From: Bacteroidaceae bacterium
Lineage (GTDB): Bacteria; Bacteroidota; Bacteroidia; Bacteroidales; Bacteroidaceae
Assembly: GCA_017383665.1 (NCBI GenBank)
Contig: JAFNWA010000132.1
Location: 1-5,941, forward strand
Direction of reading: 5' to 3'
Length of the DNA stretch: 5,941 bases
In this document: piece after piece, positions 1 to 5,941 of the stretch
Layout: each line of letters opens with the position of its first letter
Position numbering within the stretch: the first letter of the stretch is position 1
Made by a program: the position numbers and the translations under genes
The notes under the pieces: generated by a model
What the model was told of the DNA's origin: nothing
The model's input: the letters and a program-made list of their open reading frames with translations, nothing else
The model's database searches: none

Positions 1-2153
1 ATTGCCGCAATGCTGTCGGCATCTTTCATATGTTGGTTGGGCATGTTGTCATCACCGTCATCGGCAAGGAGAAGAATCCTGTTCTGCCACTCACCGGCAT
101 CCTTGTTCTGCATGTAGGCTATTGTCTTGTCAACTACCGCATCGGCTTCGGCCACCGTCTGTGCCGGAATACGCCCAACTCCCAAATCGACTTTATAGCG
201 TGCATGTTTGGCAGCCATGTCGTCATTAAGGCTGGCACCCTCACCGTCATCAAGGAAACCCATATAATCCTCAAGTACATAGGAGCGTATGGCATCGACA
301 GAATTCAACGATTCATAACAGAGAAGATAATCATCCTGTTTACGCCCGGGGAATGTTATCAAGCGATTATCGAACCAACTATCGCCAAACAGCAAAAGGT
401 ATTTTGGAGCGTCATCTGATGTTGCAGCACGGTCATATAGCATCTTCATCAACCTGCGGTAGGCGGTCACATCGGGAGTTCCCGAAGAGAACTCATTATA
501 TACTTGCTGAGCCGTCACAACCTCGACCGCAAGGCCATCCATTGAACGATGTGCATCGGCAAGCCGGTTTGCCGCCGACAGGAAACTGCCGTTTGACGGC
601 ACAATGATTACCATATCGGTATTACCCATGGCATGCAGATTCTGATTGGGAATTTCGCCCAACATCTTCACCGATGGAAACGAACCGTTTATATCAACCG
701 CAACAAGATTCGCCTCTGCACTTGCCGGAGCTACAACCGAGTATGTTGCACCGTTAAGCGTTCCAACCAACTCTTTTATTTCTGTTGGAGATGTGACATT
801 CCACACCTTTGTATTGGCATTACAACCAGTAATCTCAAATACTGCATTCTCATCCTTATTCAAATCGCCACGAAACAGCGTTGAAGAAGAATGTAGAGCG
901 AGAGAACGACGATAGTTGATACGAATGAAATCAAGGTATCCCATGAGCGAATTGTCATCAACCACATGAGTCAGACTGAGCCCAAAATCCTCGGCGACTC
1001 CGTTTGAAAGCGTAAACTTACCCTCGGCAAATTTACCTACTTCGCCCGAGACCCTGCGCCCCAAGGTCAACGATCCCAACGATTTTGTCCCATTTGCGTC
1101 CTCATACACAATTGCCACATTGCTCTTGGTCTCACCACCGGTTGCAAAAGACAAATCAACGAGCGCCTCGCCTTCAACTGCACCATCCAAACTAAACTTG
1201 AAATTCTTCTTACGACCTTGTGACTGCGAAAAAGCATCGCTATCAACAAGTTTCCGACCATAAGAGCAAAGACTCTTCTTCTCCTTTTCATACAAAGCGT
1301 AATCATTGTACGATGTATAAACAGATGAATTTGTTGGTTGAAGAGTTTCTTTAGGGAACTCCATTGGCAACTCTTCGCCCTCGGTGAGAAAATAGCAACC
1401 ATAGGTTGAATACACATTCTGCAAGTGTATATAACGGCCGTTATTGTACTCCCACTTTATTGTTCCGTTTGCATAGAAGAGTACATAACCATTTTCGCGC
1501 CACAGCGGCACCTCAACAAAGTCATCGGGCAAAGATTCCAAGCCTGCTTCGGGCAGAATATGTCCACCATAGCCATACAAACGGACCTTTTCAGGATTAC
1601 CGAAGCCCATTTTCTTGAGTTCGCCGTCCGTTATCTTGTGTACACCGTTCTCCTCAACAGCAATACGCACCCATTTGCCGGCAGAGAGTACCGACGAGGC
1701 CGCATAACGCTCTGCCGGCGTAACTGCAGCAGCTGCGCGCACATGCTGTGGTGCCGGCAGCCTATCCACCACCAGTTTATATGAGTTTATGCGGTAGTAC
1801 TTGCCGCCACGCATCACAACAGGCAGAAAAGCCACATCAAGCTGTGCCTGCTTTGCCTGCACGCCCACATAGCACTCTACAACAGGCATTTCGGGCAAGA
1901 TGCCATACTTCTCAACAAGCGAAAAATGTGCAACCTCGGCATCGCTCATCTTTTGGAATTCGGGGTACTCTATGTGCGCCGAATAATTATATGAAGAGTA
2001 ATCGCCGGGCAGGTCTATTACCTGTGCACATACCGGCAATAACGAATCGACACGCGACTCTTTCCATTCCACAGTCTGGAATTGCGCACGGACAGCCGTT
2101 GTACAGAGCAAAAAAAGAGTATATATAAAAAGTCTGGTTCTCATAACATTCAT
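1..2153 (-). CDS. porU: PorU, type IX secretion system C-terminal signal peptidase/sortase (C-terminus off the window)
   Basis: PorU is the cysteine-peptidase-like sortase (family C25, gingipain fold) that removes the C-terminal sorting domain of type IX secretion cargo at the outer membrane and attaches the protein to the cell surface. I translated the minus strand from 2153 to base 1 and found 717 codons with no stop. Residues 4-23 form a signal peptide (MRTRLF, hydrophobic core, then AVRA before QFQ). Residues 159-200 carry the PorU-type block GKWVRIAVEENGVHKIT ... VRLYGYGGHILPE. The peptidase domain starts near 510, with YLLLFGDSWFDNR (585-597), EDYMGFLDD (628-636), DLGVGRIP (656-663) and RILLLADDGDDN (692-703). 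The catalytic His and Cys of the family lie further on, so activity cannot be judged here; about 400 residues are missing if it matches the roughly 1,150-residue family length. The start at 2153 overlaps the upstream stop as ATGA; a second in-frame ATG at 2144 gives a more compact signal peptide and is a real alternative. Confidence 0.9.
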   Translation of the reverse strand, partial: MNVMRTRLFIYTLFLLCTTAVRAQFQTVEWKESRVDSLLPVCAQVIDLPGDYSSYNYSAHIEYPEFQKMSDAEVAHFSLVEKYGILPEMPVVECYVGVQAKQAQLDVAFLPVVMRGGKYYRINSYKLVVDRLPAPQHVRAAAAVTPAERYAASSVLSAGKWVRIAVEENGVHKITDGELKKMGFGNPEKVRLYGYGGHILPEAGLESLPDDFVEVPLWRENGYVLFYANGTIKWEYNNGRYIHLQNVYSTYGCYFLTEGEELPMEFPKETLQPTNSSVYTSYNDYALYEKEKKSLCSYGRKLVDSDAFSQSQGRKKNFKFSLDGAVEGEALVDLSFATGGETKSNVAIVYEDANGTKSLGSLTLGRRVSGEVGKFAEGKFTLSNGVAEDFGLSLTHVVDDNSLMGYLDFIRINYRRSLALHSSSTLFRGDLNKDENAVFEITGCNANTKVWNVTSPTEIKELVGTLNGATYSVVAPASAEANLVAVDINGSFPSVKMLGEIPNQNLHAMGNTDMVIIVPSNGSFLSAANRLADAHRSMDGLAVEVVTAQQVYNEFSSGTPDVTAYRRLMKMLYDRAATSDDAPKYLLLFGDSWFDNRLITFPGRKQDDYLLCYESLNSVDAIRSYVLEDYMGFLDDGEGASLNDDMAAKHARYKVDLGVGRIPAQTVAEADAVVDKTIAYMQNKDAGEWQNRILLLADDGDDNMPNQHMKDADSIAA

Positions 2154-2764
2154 CTTACATGGAAATCGAGCACTTTGTCATCACCGATATAACCTTTCAG
2201 GTGTGTACCTATCTGCACCGGCCCAGTTCCCGCAGGTGTTCCTGTAAATATCAAATCGCCTGTTTTCAGCGTACAGAAACGGCTCACATATGCAATAATC
2301 TCATCAACGGAGAAAAGCATCTGCGAACTGTTCGCACTCTGCACCACCTCGTCGTTGATGGTAAGTGAAAAATCAATGTTTGAGATATCATATTGCTCAA
2401 CCGGGCGGAACTCACCGAGTACAGCCGAGCCATCGAAGCCCTTGCTCAAATCCCAAGGTTCACCGGCTGCAATAAGTCTGCGTTGCATGTCGCGTGCTGT
2501 AAAATCAATGCCCACAGTTATGGCATCGTAGTAACGATGGGCGAAACGCGCCGGAATACTTTTGCCCAGTTTATTGATGCGGACAACGATCTCCGCCTCG
2601 TACTCTATGCTACCAAGAAAATCGGGCACATAAAAATGCTTGCCGTTCTTTATTATTGCGGAATCGGGTTTCATGAAGATTATTGGCACAGCAGGTTTTT
2701 CACCGGTACCATCAAACTCCAACGCATGTTCTCTATAATTTTTTCCTACAGCTATAATCTTCAT
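2150..2764 (-). CDS. FAH-family hydrolase/decarboxylase/tautomerase (FAHD1/YcgM-like)
   Basis: This is a 204-residue protein of the fumarylacetoacetate hydrolase fold, the single-domain FAHD1/YcgM type. Characterised relatives are cytosolic Mg-dependent enzymes acting on short keto acids: acylpyruvate or fumarylpyruvate hydrolases, oxaloacetate decarboxylases or oxaloacetate tautomerases. The N-terminus has the typical VGKNYREHA (6-14) and a FMKP loop (30-33). The metal ligands appear as E56 and E58 in YEAEI and D87 in GIDFTARD. The conserved substrate-side lysine is K107 in SKGFD, and the C-terminal loop FTGTPAGTGP (172-181) is intact. Nothing catalytic seems to be missing, so it should be active, but the substrate cannot be read from sequence. 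No catabolic neighbours for aromatic compounds are present, which argues against a classical degradation role. The start overlaps the rex stop as ATGA and the stop overlaps the porU start in the same way. The family assignment is secure; the reaction is open. Confidence 0.93.
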   Translation of the reverse strand: MKIIAVGKNYREHALEFDGTGEKPAVPIIFMKPDSAIIKNGKHFYVPDFLGSIEYEAEIVVRINKLGKSIPARFAHRYYDAITVGIDFTARDMQRRLIAAGEPWDLSKGFDGSAVLGEFRPVEQYDISNIDFSLTINDEVVQSANSSQMLFSVDEIIAYVSRFCTLKTGDLIFTGTPAGTGPVQIGTHLKGYIGDDKVLDFHVR

Positions 2765-3414
2765 TCTTCTGGGACATTTAGCCCTTCAAGGCGGTTGAAC
2801 ATCAACGACAGGTGAGCATAGAGCGATGTATTCTGCACAACGATATTCTCTGGAACCCTTATGCGTAGAGGAGTAAAGTTCCATATTGCCTTTATTCCCC
2901 AAACAATCATCTTGTCTGCTACCTCCTGCGCACGATCAATGGGCACGGTGAGCACACCAATCTGCACATTGTGCTTCCTCATTTTGGTCTCGAGTTCATT
3001 GATGTGATAGACAGGAATCCCGGCCACGCTATGCCCCACAACTTTTGGGCTGGTGTCAAACGCTGCAACCACCTCAAGACCGAACTGTTTGAGACCGGTG
3101 TCGTTCAACAACGCACTACCTAGCTTACCGGCACCGAAGAGAAAAGCCTTGTGCATCTTGGTAAAACCGAGGAACGACTCTAACACCTCGAGCAGGTTGT
3201 CAATGTCGTAACCCACACGGGTGCGTCCCACAATGTTCACGCAAGAGAGGTCCTTTGCGATCTGCGAGGCAACAATGCTTGTCTCCTTTGATAAGCGTGT
3301 CGATGAAACGAACTGCTCGCCACGCTGTTTGAGCAGGCGGCACACCGAAAGATACCAGGGCAGACGCCTTAGTGTAGGTTCGGGAACTTTATCTATTCTT
3401 GAAAGTTGAGCCAT
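2761..3414 (-). CDS. rex: Rex, redox-sensing (NADH/NAD+) transcriptional repressor
   Basis: Rex is a dimeric DNA-binding repressor that reads the NADH/NAD+ ratio: it binds operators when NADH is low and lets go when NADH rises, typically controlling fermentation and respiration genes. The 217-residue product has the usual two-part architecture. Residues 11-80 form the winged helix, with PEPTLRRLPWYL at the start, SSTRLSKETSIVASQIAKDLS as the recognition region and RVGYD in the wing. Residues 88-200 form the Rossmann domain, with GAGKLGSAL (94-102) as the dinucleotide loop and D120 at the end of the second strand (VAAFD), where the NAD ribose is normally held. VLTVP (154-158) and the segment IWNFTPLRIRVPENIVVQN (177-195) are also family hallmarks. 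The C-terminal swapped helix (LYAHLSLMFNRLEGL) is present. Length is typical. It is the first gene of the leftward operon, so Rex would be co-expressed with the FAH enzyme and PorU, and could regulate itself. Confidence 0.94.
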   Translation of the reverse strand: MAQLSRIDKVPEPTLRRLPWYLSVCRLLKQRGEQFVSSTRLSKETSIVASQIAKDLSCVNIVGRTRVGYDIDNLLEVLESFLGFTKMHKAFLFGAGKLGSALLNDTGLKQFGLEVVAAFDTSPKVVGHSVAGIPVYHINELETKMRKHNVQIGVLTVPIDRAQEVADKMIVWGIKAIWNFTPLRIRVPENIVVQNTSLYAHLSLMFNRLEGLNVPEE

Positions 3415-3446
3415 TATATCGCGCGTGTTTTTATTCTATAACGGAA

Positions 3447-3478
3447 CAAAAGTAATGTTATTTTATGAAGCTTTGAAA
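3447..3478 (-). promoter_or_regulatory. Candidate promoter of the rex-FAH-porU operon
   Basis: On the minus strand the sequence TACTTTTG (3454-3447) is a perfect match to the Bacteroidota -7 consensus TAnnTTTG. Twenty bases upstream lies TTTC (3478-3475), one mismatch from the -33 consensus TTTG. Transcription would start near 3440, leaving a leader of about 25 bases before the rex ATG at 3414. No strong Shine-Dalgarno sequence is seen, as is usual for this phylum. The assignment rests on motif match and position only. Confidence 0.6.
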
Positions 3479-3519
3479 TTTGTCGTAAAAATATTGTACC
3501 TTAGCAAACGATAATTTTG
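3472..3519 (+). promoter_or_regulatory. Candidate promoter(s) of the SUI1-type gene
   Basis: Two -7-like elements precede the ATG at 3538. The first is TACCTTAG (3497-3504), one mismatch from TAnnTTTG, with a perfect -33 TTTG at 3472-3475 and a 21-base spacer; its context TTGTACCTTAGCA resembles common Bacteroidota promoters. The second is TAATTTTG (3512-3519), a perfect -7 match without a convincing -33 element. The first is preferred because both boxes are present at normal spacing. Its -33 box shares base 3475 with the -33 box of the divergent rex promoter. Confidence 0.5.
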
Positions 3520-3537
3520 TAAAATCCATTGTAGATA

Positions 3538-3876
3538 ATGAAAAAGAACGACTGGAAAGACCGCCTCAACATTGTATATTCCACAAACCCAGACTTTGCA
3601 TATTCCACCGATGAAATGGAGGAAAATGAAACCCTGCCGAAGCAACAGCAGAAGCTGAGGGTGAGCATTGAAAAGAACCATCGTGGAGGCAAGACGGTAA
3701 CGATAATAAAAAATTTCGTAGGCACTGAAAATGACATCAAGGAACTTGGACGCCTGCTCAAGACAAAGTGTGGTGTGGGCGGCAGCACCAAGGATGGAGA
3801 GATACTCGTGCAGGGTGACTTCAGGGACAAAGTCATTGATATTCTCAAAAAAGAGGGATACACACAGACAAAATAA
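3538..3876 (+). CDS. SUI1/YciH-type translation initiation factor (eIF1-like)
   Basis: This 112-residue protein carries a SUI1 domain, the fold of eukaryotic/archaeal eIF1 and bacterial YciH. eIF1 controls start-codon fidelity on the small ribosomal subunit; E. coli YciH has been linked to inhibition of translation under stress, but the bacterial role is poorly defined. The first 37 residues are a polar, acidic, probably flexible extension. The SUI1 domain covers about 38-108: LRVSIEK, the basic turn HRGGKTVTIIKNF (48-60), an amphipathic helix (DIKELGRLLKTK), the glycine loop CGVGGSTKDG (78-87), the strand EILVQGD and the final helix DKVIDILKKEGY. All core elements are present, so it looks intact. 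It is the first gene of the rightward cluster, transcribed away from rex, with 51 bases before pyrE. The start at 3538 is the only suitable ATG before the conserved domain and sits just after the candidate promoters. Confidence 0.92.
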   Translation: MKKNDWKDRLNIVYSTNPDFAYSTDEMEENETLPKQQQKLRVSIEKNHRGGKTVTIIKNFVGTENDIKELGRLLKTKCGVGGSTKDGEILVQGDFRDKVIDILKKEGYTQTK

Positions 3877-3887
3877 CCATTTTTTTG

Positions 3888-3895
3888 TATCTTCG
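3888..3895 (+). promoter_or_regulatory. Candidate -7 element of a pyrE promoter
   Basis: TATCTTCG lies in the 51-bp gap between the SUI1-type gene and pyrE, one mismatch from the Bacteroidota -7 consensus TAnnTTTG, and is preceded by a T-run ending in G (3880-3887). Its context, TTTGTATCTTCGCA, resembles widespread promoters of this phylum. No TTTG is found 19-21 bases upstream, where the sequence is still the end of the previous gene. Transcription would start near 3901, with a leader of roughly 27 bases. pyrE may therefore have its own promoter as well as read-through. Confidence 0.45.
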
Positions 3896-3927
3896 CATTC
3901 AGTAACCATTTAAAAATCCAAAATACT

Positions 3928-4572
3928 ATGGCAAATAAATCAGAATTGCTGCTTGCAGCAGAGCTTCTAAAGATTAAGGCAGTAAAGTTGCAGCCAGAGG
4001 AACCGTTCACATGGGCATCGGGCTGGAAGTCACCAATCTACTGTGACAACCGCAAGACATTGTCATTCCCCGAACTGCGCACACGCGTCAAGCTGGGACT
4101 CGCCAACCTCATCCTTGAGGAGTTCCCCGAGGCTGACATCGTCGCAGGTGTTGCTACAGGTGCAATTGCACAGGGCGCTCTCGTTGCCGAGGAACTTGCA
4201 AAGCCTTTTGTATATGTCCGTCCAAAGGCTAAGGATCACGGCATGGGCAACCAGATTGAGGGTGATGTTTTCCCAGGTGCAAAGGTGGTTGTTGTAGAGG
4301 ACCTTGTTTCTACAGGCCTCAGCAGCCTGCGTGCCGTTGACGCATTGCGCGCTGCAGGCGTAGAGGTTGTAGGCATGGTGGCATCATTCACATACGGCTT
4401 CGGCGTTGCAGCTGAGGCATTCGAGAATGCAGGTGTCAAGCTCATCACACTCACCAACTACGAGGCTGTCGTTGAGGCTGCCAAGGAGACAAATTACATC
4501 TCAGAGGAGGTTATGCCGACACTCAAAGAGTGGCGTGCCAATCCATCGGAGTGGAGAAACGACTTGAAATAA
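3928..4572 (+). CDS. pyrE: Orotate phosphoribosyltransferase
   Basis: PyrE catalyses orotate + PRPP to orotidine 5'-monophosphate + pyrophosphate, the fifth step of de novo UMP synthesis, in the cytosol as a homodimer. The 214-residue product is of normal bacterial length. The N-terminal part contains FTWASGWKSPIYCDNR (27-42), the orotate-side loop. The flexible catalytic loop is RPKAKDHGMGNQIEG (98-112), with K100, K102 and H104 in the expected places for PRPP and transition-state contacts contributed across the dimer. The type I phosphoribosyltransferase PRPP motif is VVVVEDLVSTGLSS (120-133), with the acidic pair E124 and D125. All key residues are present. The next gene begins only 6 bases after the stop, so the two are surely co-transcribed. 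No attenuator-like hairpin precedes the gene, unlike enterobacterial pyrE. No pyrF or other pyrimidine gene is in view. Confidence 0.98.
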   Translation: MANKSELLLAAELLKIKAVKLQPEEPFTWASGWKSPIYCDNRKTLSFPELRTRVKLGLANLILEEFPEADIVAGVATGAIAQGALVAEELAKPFVYVRPKAKDHGMGNQIEGDVFPGAKVVVVEDLVSTGLSSLRAVDALRAAGVEVVGMVASFTYGFGVAAEAFENAGVKLITLTNYEAVVEAAKETNYISEEVMPTLKEWRANPSEWRNDLK

Positions 4573-4578
4573 AAGATT

Positions 4579-4989
4579 ATGAGCCAATACGAAAGTAGCG
4601 TAAAGAACATACCTTTTCCACAGGCAAAAGTCTATGCGAAGCTCGAGGATTTGAATAACCTTGAGGGGCTCAAGGACAAGCTGCCCGAAGATAAGGTAAA
4701 AGATCTTACTTATAGCCGCGACGAGGCTACCGTGAATGTGCCGCCAATGGGCAATGTAACCATCAGGGTTGTGGAGCGCGAGGAGCCCAAATGCATCAAG
4801 CTGGAGGCTGTGGGTTCACCAATCCCCGTGAATATGTGGATACAGATTATCCCAGACGGCGAAGAGGCATCAAAGATGCGCGTTGTCGCAAAAGCTGAGG
4901 TAAACTTCATGTTACGCGCCATGATTGACAAGCCCTTGAAGAACGGTATTGAGAAGATTGCCGAGGCATTGTCGCTCATAAGCTATTGA
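4579..4989 (+). CDS. Small SRPBCC-like (START/Bet v 1 fold) protein, function unknown
   Basis: This 136-residue protein resembles the SRPBCC superfamily, small cup-shaped domains that bind hydrophobic ligands, often annotated as polyketide cyclase-like in Bacteroidota. The pattern fits: a first strand with ESSVKNIPFPQAKVYAKLEDL (the usual start, where a helix follows), alternating polar and hydrophobic strands (ATVNVPPMGNVTIRVVERE, CIKLEAVG, VNMWIQIIPDG, KMRVVAKAEVNF) and a long C-terminal helix (about 115-134, KPLKNGIEKIAEALSLI) that would close the cavity. No catalytic motif, signal peptide or membrane segment is seen, so it is probably cytosolic. It begins 6 bases after pyrE and is followed by a hairpin and argH. 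I believe this pairing with pyrE recurs in Bacteroidales genomes, but that is from memory. Its role in pyrimidine metabolism, if any, is unknown; the fold call is from pattern, not alignment. Confidence 0.78.
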   Translation: MSQYESSVKNIPFPQAKVYAKLEDLNNLEGLKDKLPEDKVKDLTYSRDEATVNVPPMGNVTIRVVEREEPKCIKLEAVGSPIPVNMWIQIIPDGEEASKMRVVAKAEVNFMLRAMIDKPLKNGIEKIAEALSLISY

Positions 4990-5017
4990 TTAAACAAGCA
5001 AATCAAAACCAGAACAA

Positions 5018-5061
5018 GGTGTTCCGGGGTGCAGTCTGTAAAGTACCGGCTCCGGAACACC
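5018..5061 (+). terminator. Strong intergenic hairpin between the SRPBCC-like gene and argH
   Basis: GGTGTTCCGG (5018-5027) and CCGGAACACC (5052-5061) are perfect 10-base complements. Inside, GGTGC (5028-5032) pairs with GTACC (5043-5047) with one G-U pair, leaving a 10-base loop (5033-5042) and a 4-base bulge (GGCT, 5048-5051) on the 3' side. The RNA would fold stably. The downstream sequence CATTTATTCAATA is A/T-rich but has no continuous T-run, so a classical intrinsic terminator is uncertain. It could be a weak terminator after pyrE and the SRPBCC-like gene, an RNA-processing or stability element, or part of the argH leader. It ends 19 bases before the argH ATG. Confidence 0.6.
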
Positions 5062-5080
5062 ATTTATTCAATATAAGAGA

Positions 5081-5941
5081 ATGGCAAAGAAACTTTGGGA
5101 AAAGAACATTGATGTAAACCCCGAGATTGAATGTTTCACAGTGGGGCGCGACAGGGAACTCGACCTTTTGCTGGCACGCTATGATGTGCTTGGTTCAATC
5201 GCTCACAGCACAATGCTCGAGAGCATAGGAATGCTCACAAATGAGGAGATGGATAACCTGCACAGCGAACTGCGCAAAATATACGCAACCATTGAAAAAG
5301 GCGTGTTTGTCATTGAGGAAGGAGTCGAAGATGTTCACTCACAGGTGGAGCTTATGCTAACACGCAAACTGGGCGACATAGGCAAGAAGATCCACAGCGG
5401 CCGTTCACGCAACGACCAGGTGCTTGTGGACCTGAAGATCTTTACACGCCACGAACTGCAGGATATTTGCGAGGCTGTCATTGCACTTTTCGACGCACTG
5501 CAAAAGCAGAGCGAGAAGCACAGGAATGTGCTCATGCCCGGTTACACCCACCTGCAAGTGGCTATGCCATCGTCATTCGGCCTGTGGTTCGGTGCATACG
5601 CCGAGAGCCTTGCCGATGATATGCTCTTTCTGCAAGCTGCCTACAGAATGTGCAACCGCAACCCGCTTGGTTCGGCTGCCGGATACGGCTCATCATTCCC
5701 GCTCAACCGCACAATGACAACCGAGTTGCTCGGTTTCGACTCAATGAACTACAATGTAGTCTATGCGCAGATGGGGCGCGGCAAGAGCGAAAGAAATGTA
5801 GCCTTTGCACTGGCAAGCGTTGCCGGCACGCTGTCAAAGATGGCATTCGATGCCTGCATGTTCAACTCACAGAATTTCGGTTTCGTGAAGCTCCCAGCCG
5901 AGTGCACCACAGGAAGCAGCATCATGCCACACAAGAAGAAC
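5081..5941 (+). CDS. argH: Argininosuccinate lyase (C-terminus off the window)
   Basis: ArgH cleaves argininosuccinate to arginine and fumarate, the last step of arginine synthesis; the enzyme is a cytosolic homotetramer with active sites built from three subunits. The 287 visible codons are open to the right edge, about two thirds of a typical 450-460-residue protein. The start MAKKLWEKN followed by FTVGRDRELD is characteristic. Active-site segments are all present: HSGRSRNDQV (105-114), the PGYTHLQ region (153-159) with the Thr156-His157 pair, NRNPLGSAAGYGSSFP (192-207), and the superfamily signature GSSIMPHKKN (278-287), which carries the mobile-loop catalytic serine and is where the window ends. 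There are no frameshifts. Upstream AAGAGA just before the ATG is a weak purine-rich ribosome site. I see no TAnnTTTG element in the 91-bp gap, so transcription may come from pyrE through the hairpin or from a promoter I cannot recognise. Confidence 0.97.
   Translation, partial: MAKKLWEKNIDVNPEIECFTVGRDRELDLLLARYDVLGSIAHSTMLESIGMLTNEEMDNLHSELRKIYATIEKGVFVIEEGVEDVHSQVELMLTRKLGDIGKKIHSGRSRNDQVLVDLKIFTRHELQDICEAVIALFDALQKQSEKHRNVLMPGYTHLQVAMPSSFGLWFGAYAESLADDMLFLQAAYRMCNRNPLGSAAGYGSSFPLNRTMTTELLGFDSMNYNVVYAQMGRGKSERNVAFALASVAGTLSKMAFDACMFNSQNFGFVKLPAECTTGSSIMPHKKN

Noticed and set aside
51..252. Repeated 11-base word TCACCGTCATC near 51 and near 241
   Set aside because: Both copies encode Asp-Asp-Gly motifs in porU (ADDGD and LDDGE) and reflect similar codons, not a repeat element.
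30..2128. Several plus-strand open frames of about 60-130 codons, and a minus-strand frame at 1067-1417
   Set aside because: The minus strand in the porU frame is open for 717 codons with a signal peptide and recognisable C25 motifs. The others are short, rich in Cys/His/Arg, lack family motifs and are shadows of that gene.
3514..3525. ATTTT-GT-AAAAT inverted repeat as a possible Rex operator
   Set aside because: The arms are 5 bp of A/T only, which is expected by chance in this A/T-rich region, and it lacks the TTGTGA-type half sites.
3877..3900. T-run after the SUI1-type gene stop as a terminator
   Set aside because: No stem precedes the T-run; it fits better as sequence leading into a pyrE -7 element.
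3463..4010. Minus-strand frames of 148 and 169 codons opposite the SUI1-type gene
   Set aside because: They are antisense to a clear SUI1 domain, have low-complexity Phe/Ser/Cys-rich products and no recognisable domain.

Overview
The window looks like a chromosomal segment from a member of the Bacteroidota, most likely order Bacteroidales (Bacteroides/Prevotella-like). Three things point there. The gene on the left is PorU, the type IX secretion sortase, which is restricted to this phylum. The candidate promoters match the Bacteroidota -7 element (TAnnTTTG) rather than a sigma70 -10 box, and start codons lack strong Shine-Dalgarno sequences. The protein versions (short FAH hydrolase, compact PyrE, SUI1 protein, ArgH) also look Bacteroidales-like. 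I cannot name the genus.

The layout is two operons diverging from a 123-bp intergenic region (3415-3537). Leftward (minus strand) run rex, a FAH-family hydrolase gene and porU. Each junction is an ATGA stop/start overlap, so the three genes are almost certainly one translationally coupled unit. porU runs off the left edge, with 717 codons visible and the catalytic part missing. Rightward (plus strand) run a SUI1/YciH-type translation factor, pyrE, a small SRPBCC-like protein and argH. argH runs off the right edge after 287 codons, ending exactly in the lyase signature motif. A strong GC-rich hairpin lies between the SRPBCC-like gene and argH.

Functionally the left operon joins an NADH/NAD+ sensor (Rex), a small C4-keto-acid-type enzyme (FAH fold) and the enzyme that finishes secretion of cell-surface proteins (PorU). 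The right side is nucleotide and amino-acid biosynthesis: PyrE makes OMP for pyrimidines and ArgH releases arginine and fumarate. Pyrimidine and arginine synthesis share carbamoyl phosphate, which may explain the neighbourhood.

The window is mostly conserved housekeeping DNA. I see no mobile element, CRISPR array, tRNA or rRNA, and nearly all bases are coding. The points worth following are the coupled rex-FAH-porU arrangement, the overlapping divergent promoters, the uncharacterised SRPBCC-like gene next to pyrE, and the hairpin before argH. I found no convincing sign of a wholly new system.
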